Positions 62,502 to 64,000 of a DNA stretch of 64,000 bases are shown piece by piece. This DNA comes from Chryseobacterium sp. IHB B 17019 (GTDB taxonomy: Bacteria > Bacteroidota > Bacteroidia > Flavobacteriales > Weeksellaceae). Positions within the stretch are counted from its first letter, which is position 1. Each line of letters starts with the position of its first letter. Below the pieces are notes generated by a model, which was not told the DNA's origin, made no database searches, and saw only the letters and a program-made list of their open reading frames with translations. A program made the translations under genes and the position numbers. The stretch lies in assembly GCF_001456155.1 (NCBI RefSeq), contig NZ_CP013293.1, positions 310,001 through 374,000 on the forward strand, written 5' to 3'.

Positions 62502-64000
62502 GGTTTTACTATTTTTAAGGATGTTTTTTTGTTTCTCACCAGCCACAGCCCGATGAATGTCAATAAACCGTTCAGAATAATTAATTCCACACCAATTCTG
62601 TAATCCGTATAAAGCGTCACTATTTGATTAATAAAATAAGTTATAAACGGAGCTAAAATGGTCACGGCAAGAATCGAATATTTTTTTGAAATATAAGATT
62701 TGGTGAAAATCCCGAATGCAAAAAGTCCTAAAAGCGGCCCGTACGTATAGCCTGCGATTTCCATGATAAGATAAACAATTGACTTGTCATTCATGGCTTT
62801 GAAAACCATAATCAATATAAAGAAAACGACCGTAAAAGTCAAATGAACTTTCATACGAAGGTGTTTTTTTTCTTTTTCCGTTTTTGTTTTATCTTCGTTA
62901 AGATTTAGTAAATCAACACAATATGAGCTTGTTACAGCTGTTAAAGCTCCATCCGCAGAAGGAAACAGCGCTGAAATCAATCCAATAATAAAAATCACAG
63001 AAATAACCATCGGGAAATGTCCCTGAAGTGATAAAGCCGGGAATAAGTCATCCCCCATAATATTTTTAATCTGTCCCGCAGAATCTTTGAATCCGAAAAT
63101 ATTGGTAACGGTTTCACCTTTTATCTGTTCATATTCCGCGCCGTTCTGCAATGCAAAAAGATAGAGCAAACCTCCTAAAAATAAAAATGCAAGATTTACA
63201 AAAAGCAATGTTCCTGCAAAAGTCAGCATGTTTTTCTTTGAATTCTTAAGATTGTCAACGGAAATATTTTTCTGCATCATTTCCTGGTCAAGCCCCGTCA
63301 TTGCAATGGTAATGAAGATTCCCCCTAAAATTGTTTTAAGGAAAAATGTCTTGGAATTAGGATCAAAATTAATAAAATGGGTATAATTTTTCTGTTCCAA
63401 AATGGTATAAGCTTCACCAAAAGACAGATTCAGATTTGATAAAATATAAATAATACAGGCTATCAAACTGATAATCATGAAAGAAGTTTGCAAGGTATCG
63501 GTAATCACGATCGTTTTCACGCCGCCCTCAAAAGTGTATAAAAGTACCATCAACAGAAGGACAAGCGCCGTTAACCAAAACGGAACTCCCAAGCCTTCCA
63601 GCAAAAAGATCTGTAAAACATTTACCACAAGATAAAGCCTTGCCGTAGCACCGATTGCCCGTGAAATAATAAAAAAAGTAGACCCGATTTTATGAGCTTC
63701 TACATTAAATCTTTTGCCGAGATAAGTATAAATCGACGTAAGATTCATCTTATAATATAGAGGAAGCAAAATAGCAGCGACAATAAAATATCCGATGAAA
63801 AACCCGATTACCATCATATAATATTCAAAACCGCCGAAAATGTATTCGGTTCCGGTCATTTTTCCGACAGTTCCCGGTACTGAAATGAAGGTGACACCGC
63901 TTAAGCTTGTACCGATCATCCCAAATGCTACAAGCCACCATTTACTTTTTTTATTACCGATAAAAAAAGACTGATTATCAGAATTTCGGCTCGTAAAATA
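62498..64000 (-). CDS. Sodium:solute symporter (N-terminus cut by window edge)
   Basis: The frame runs from the right edge to the stop at 62498; 501 codons are present including the stop. At least eleven membrane segments are seen. Near the edge the motif SDNQSFFIGNKKSKWWLVAF then SLSGVTFISVPG is the start of the SSS family fold, and later YFIVAAILLPLYY and TLQTSFMIISLIACIIYIL agree. The family moves sugars, amino acids, nucleosides or other solutes with sodium. The substrate cannot be told from the sequence. The gene for a secreted protein overlaps its end. Confidence 0.92.
   Translation of the reverse strand, partial: YFTSRNSDNQSFFIGNKKSKWWLVAFGMIGTSLSGVTFISVPGTVGKMTGTEYIFGGFEYYMMVIGFFIGYFIVAAILLPLYYKMNLTSIYTYLGKRFNVEAHKIGSTFFIISRAIGATARLYLVVNVLQIFLLEGLGVPFWLTALVLLLMVLLYTFEGGVKTIVITDTLQTSFMIISLIACIIYILSNLNLSFGEAYTILEQKNYTHFINFDPNSKTFFLKTILGGIFITIAMTGLDQEMMQKNISVDNLKNSKKNMLTFAGTLLFVNLAFLFLGGLLYLFALQNGAEYEQIKGETVTNIFGFKDSAGQIKNIMGDDLFPALSLQGHFPMVISVIFIIGLISALFPSADGALTAVTSSYCVDLLNLNEDKTKTEKEKKHLRMKVHLTFTVVFFILIMVFKAMNDKSIVYLIMEIAGYTYGPLLGLFAFGIFTKSYISKKYSILAVTILAPFITYFINQIVTLYTDYRIGVELIILNGLLTFIGLWLVRNKKTSLKIVKP

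Noticed and set aside
1-64000. CRISPR arrays
   Set aside because: No regularly spaced direct repeats were seen on reading the window.

Overview
The window joins two different pieces of Bacteroidota DNA. From about 44.0 kb to the right end it looks like ordinary Weeksellaceae chromosome, most like Chryseobacterium: asparaginase, a SpoU methylase, rsmE, tsaD divergent from a very large TamB-like gene, an Lrp regulator, a two-part transketolase and a sodium:solute symporter. Promoters fit the Bacteroidota TTG/TAnnTTTG pattern. From the left end to a tRNA-Ser(GGA) gene at 43.9 kb it looks like an integrated mobile element. A tyrosine recombinase lies just inside the tRNA 3' end, and the cargo resembles Sphingobacteriia (Pedobacter-like) genes. 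The taxonomic names are judged from protein family resemblance only. The other end of the element, its conjugation genes and the second att site are not in the window.

Layout of the element: 0-0.65 kb, MauE/DoxX-like membrane protein and a small lipoprotein. 0.9-7.6 kb, a TPR/AraC-type membrane regulator, a stand-alone PD-(D/E)XK protein, DUF3606, three-domain DNA ligase D and a lipoprotein. 7.9-14.2 kb, one leftward operon starting with ssb and DUF932, passing through small genes and ending with PRTRC cassette genes (E, C, probable F, B, ThiF). Upstream of ssb lies a 164-nt nested foldback that may be a regulatory or transfer element. 15.0-16.4 kb, two related secreted proteins around a FecR-N-terminus-like mini protein. 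17-28 kb, a defence island: a Hachiman-like nuclease/helicase pair, a Gabija-like OLD nuclease/UvrD helicase pair, a HEYGH metallopeptidase, an unknown 339-aa protein, small membrane proteins and a broken putative Abi gene. 28.4-31.9 kb, an O-antigen-ligase/TPR membrane protein, a JAMM-like surface lipoprotein and a DUF6705-like secreted protein. 33-38 kb, an SDR, DUF2147, small membrane proteins, two AraC regulators and an epimerase. 38-42 kb, a run of immunity-protein-like genes with no toxin. 42.2-43.6 kb, the integrase.

In the chromosomal part the main accessory item is a ribosomal-peptide cluster at 55.1-58.6 kb of the grasp-with-spasm type (precursor, secreted TPR protein, ATP-grasp ligase, 66-aa protein, SPASM protein). 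An apparent terminator after the precursor could set the precursor/enzyme ratio.

All calls come from reading motifs and gene order. No database search was run.
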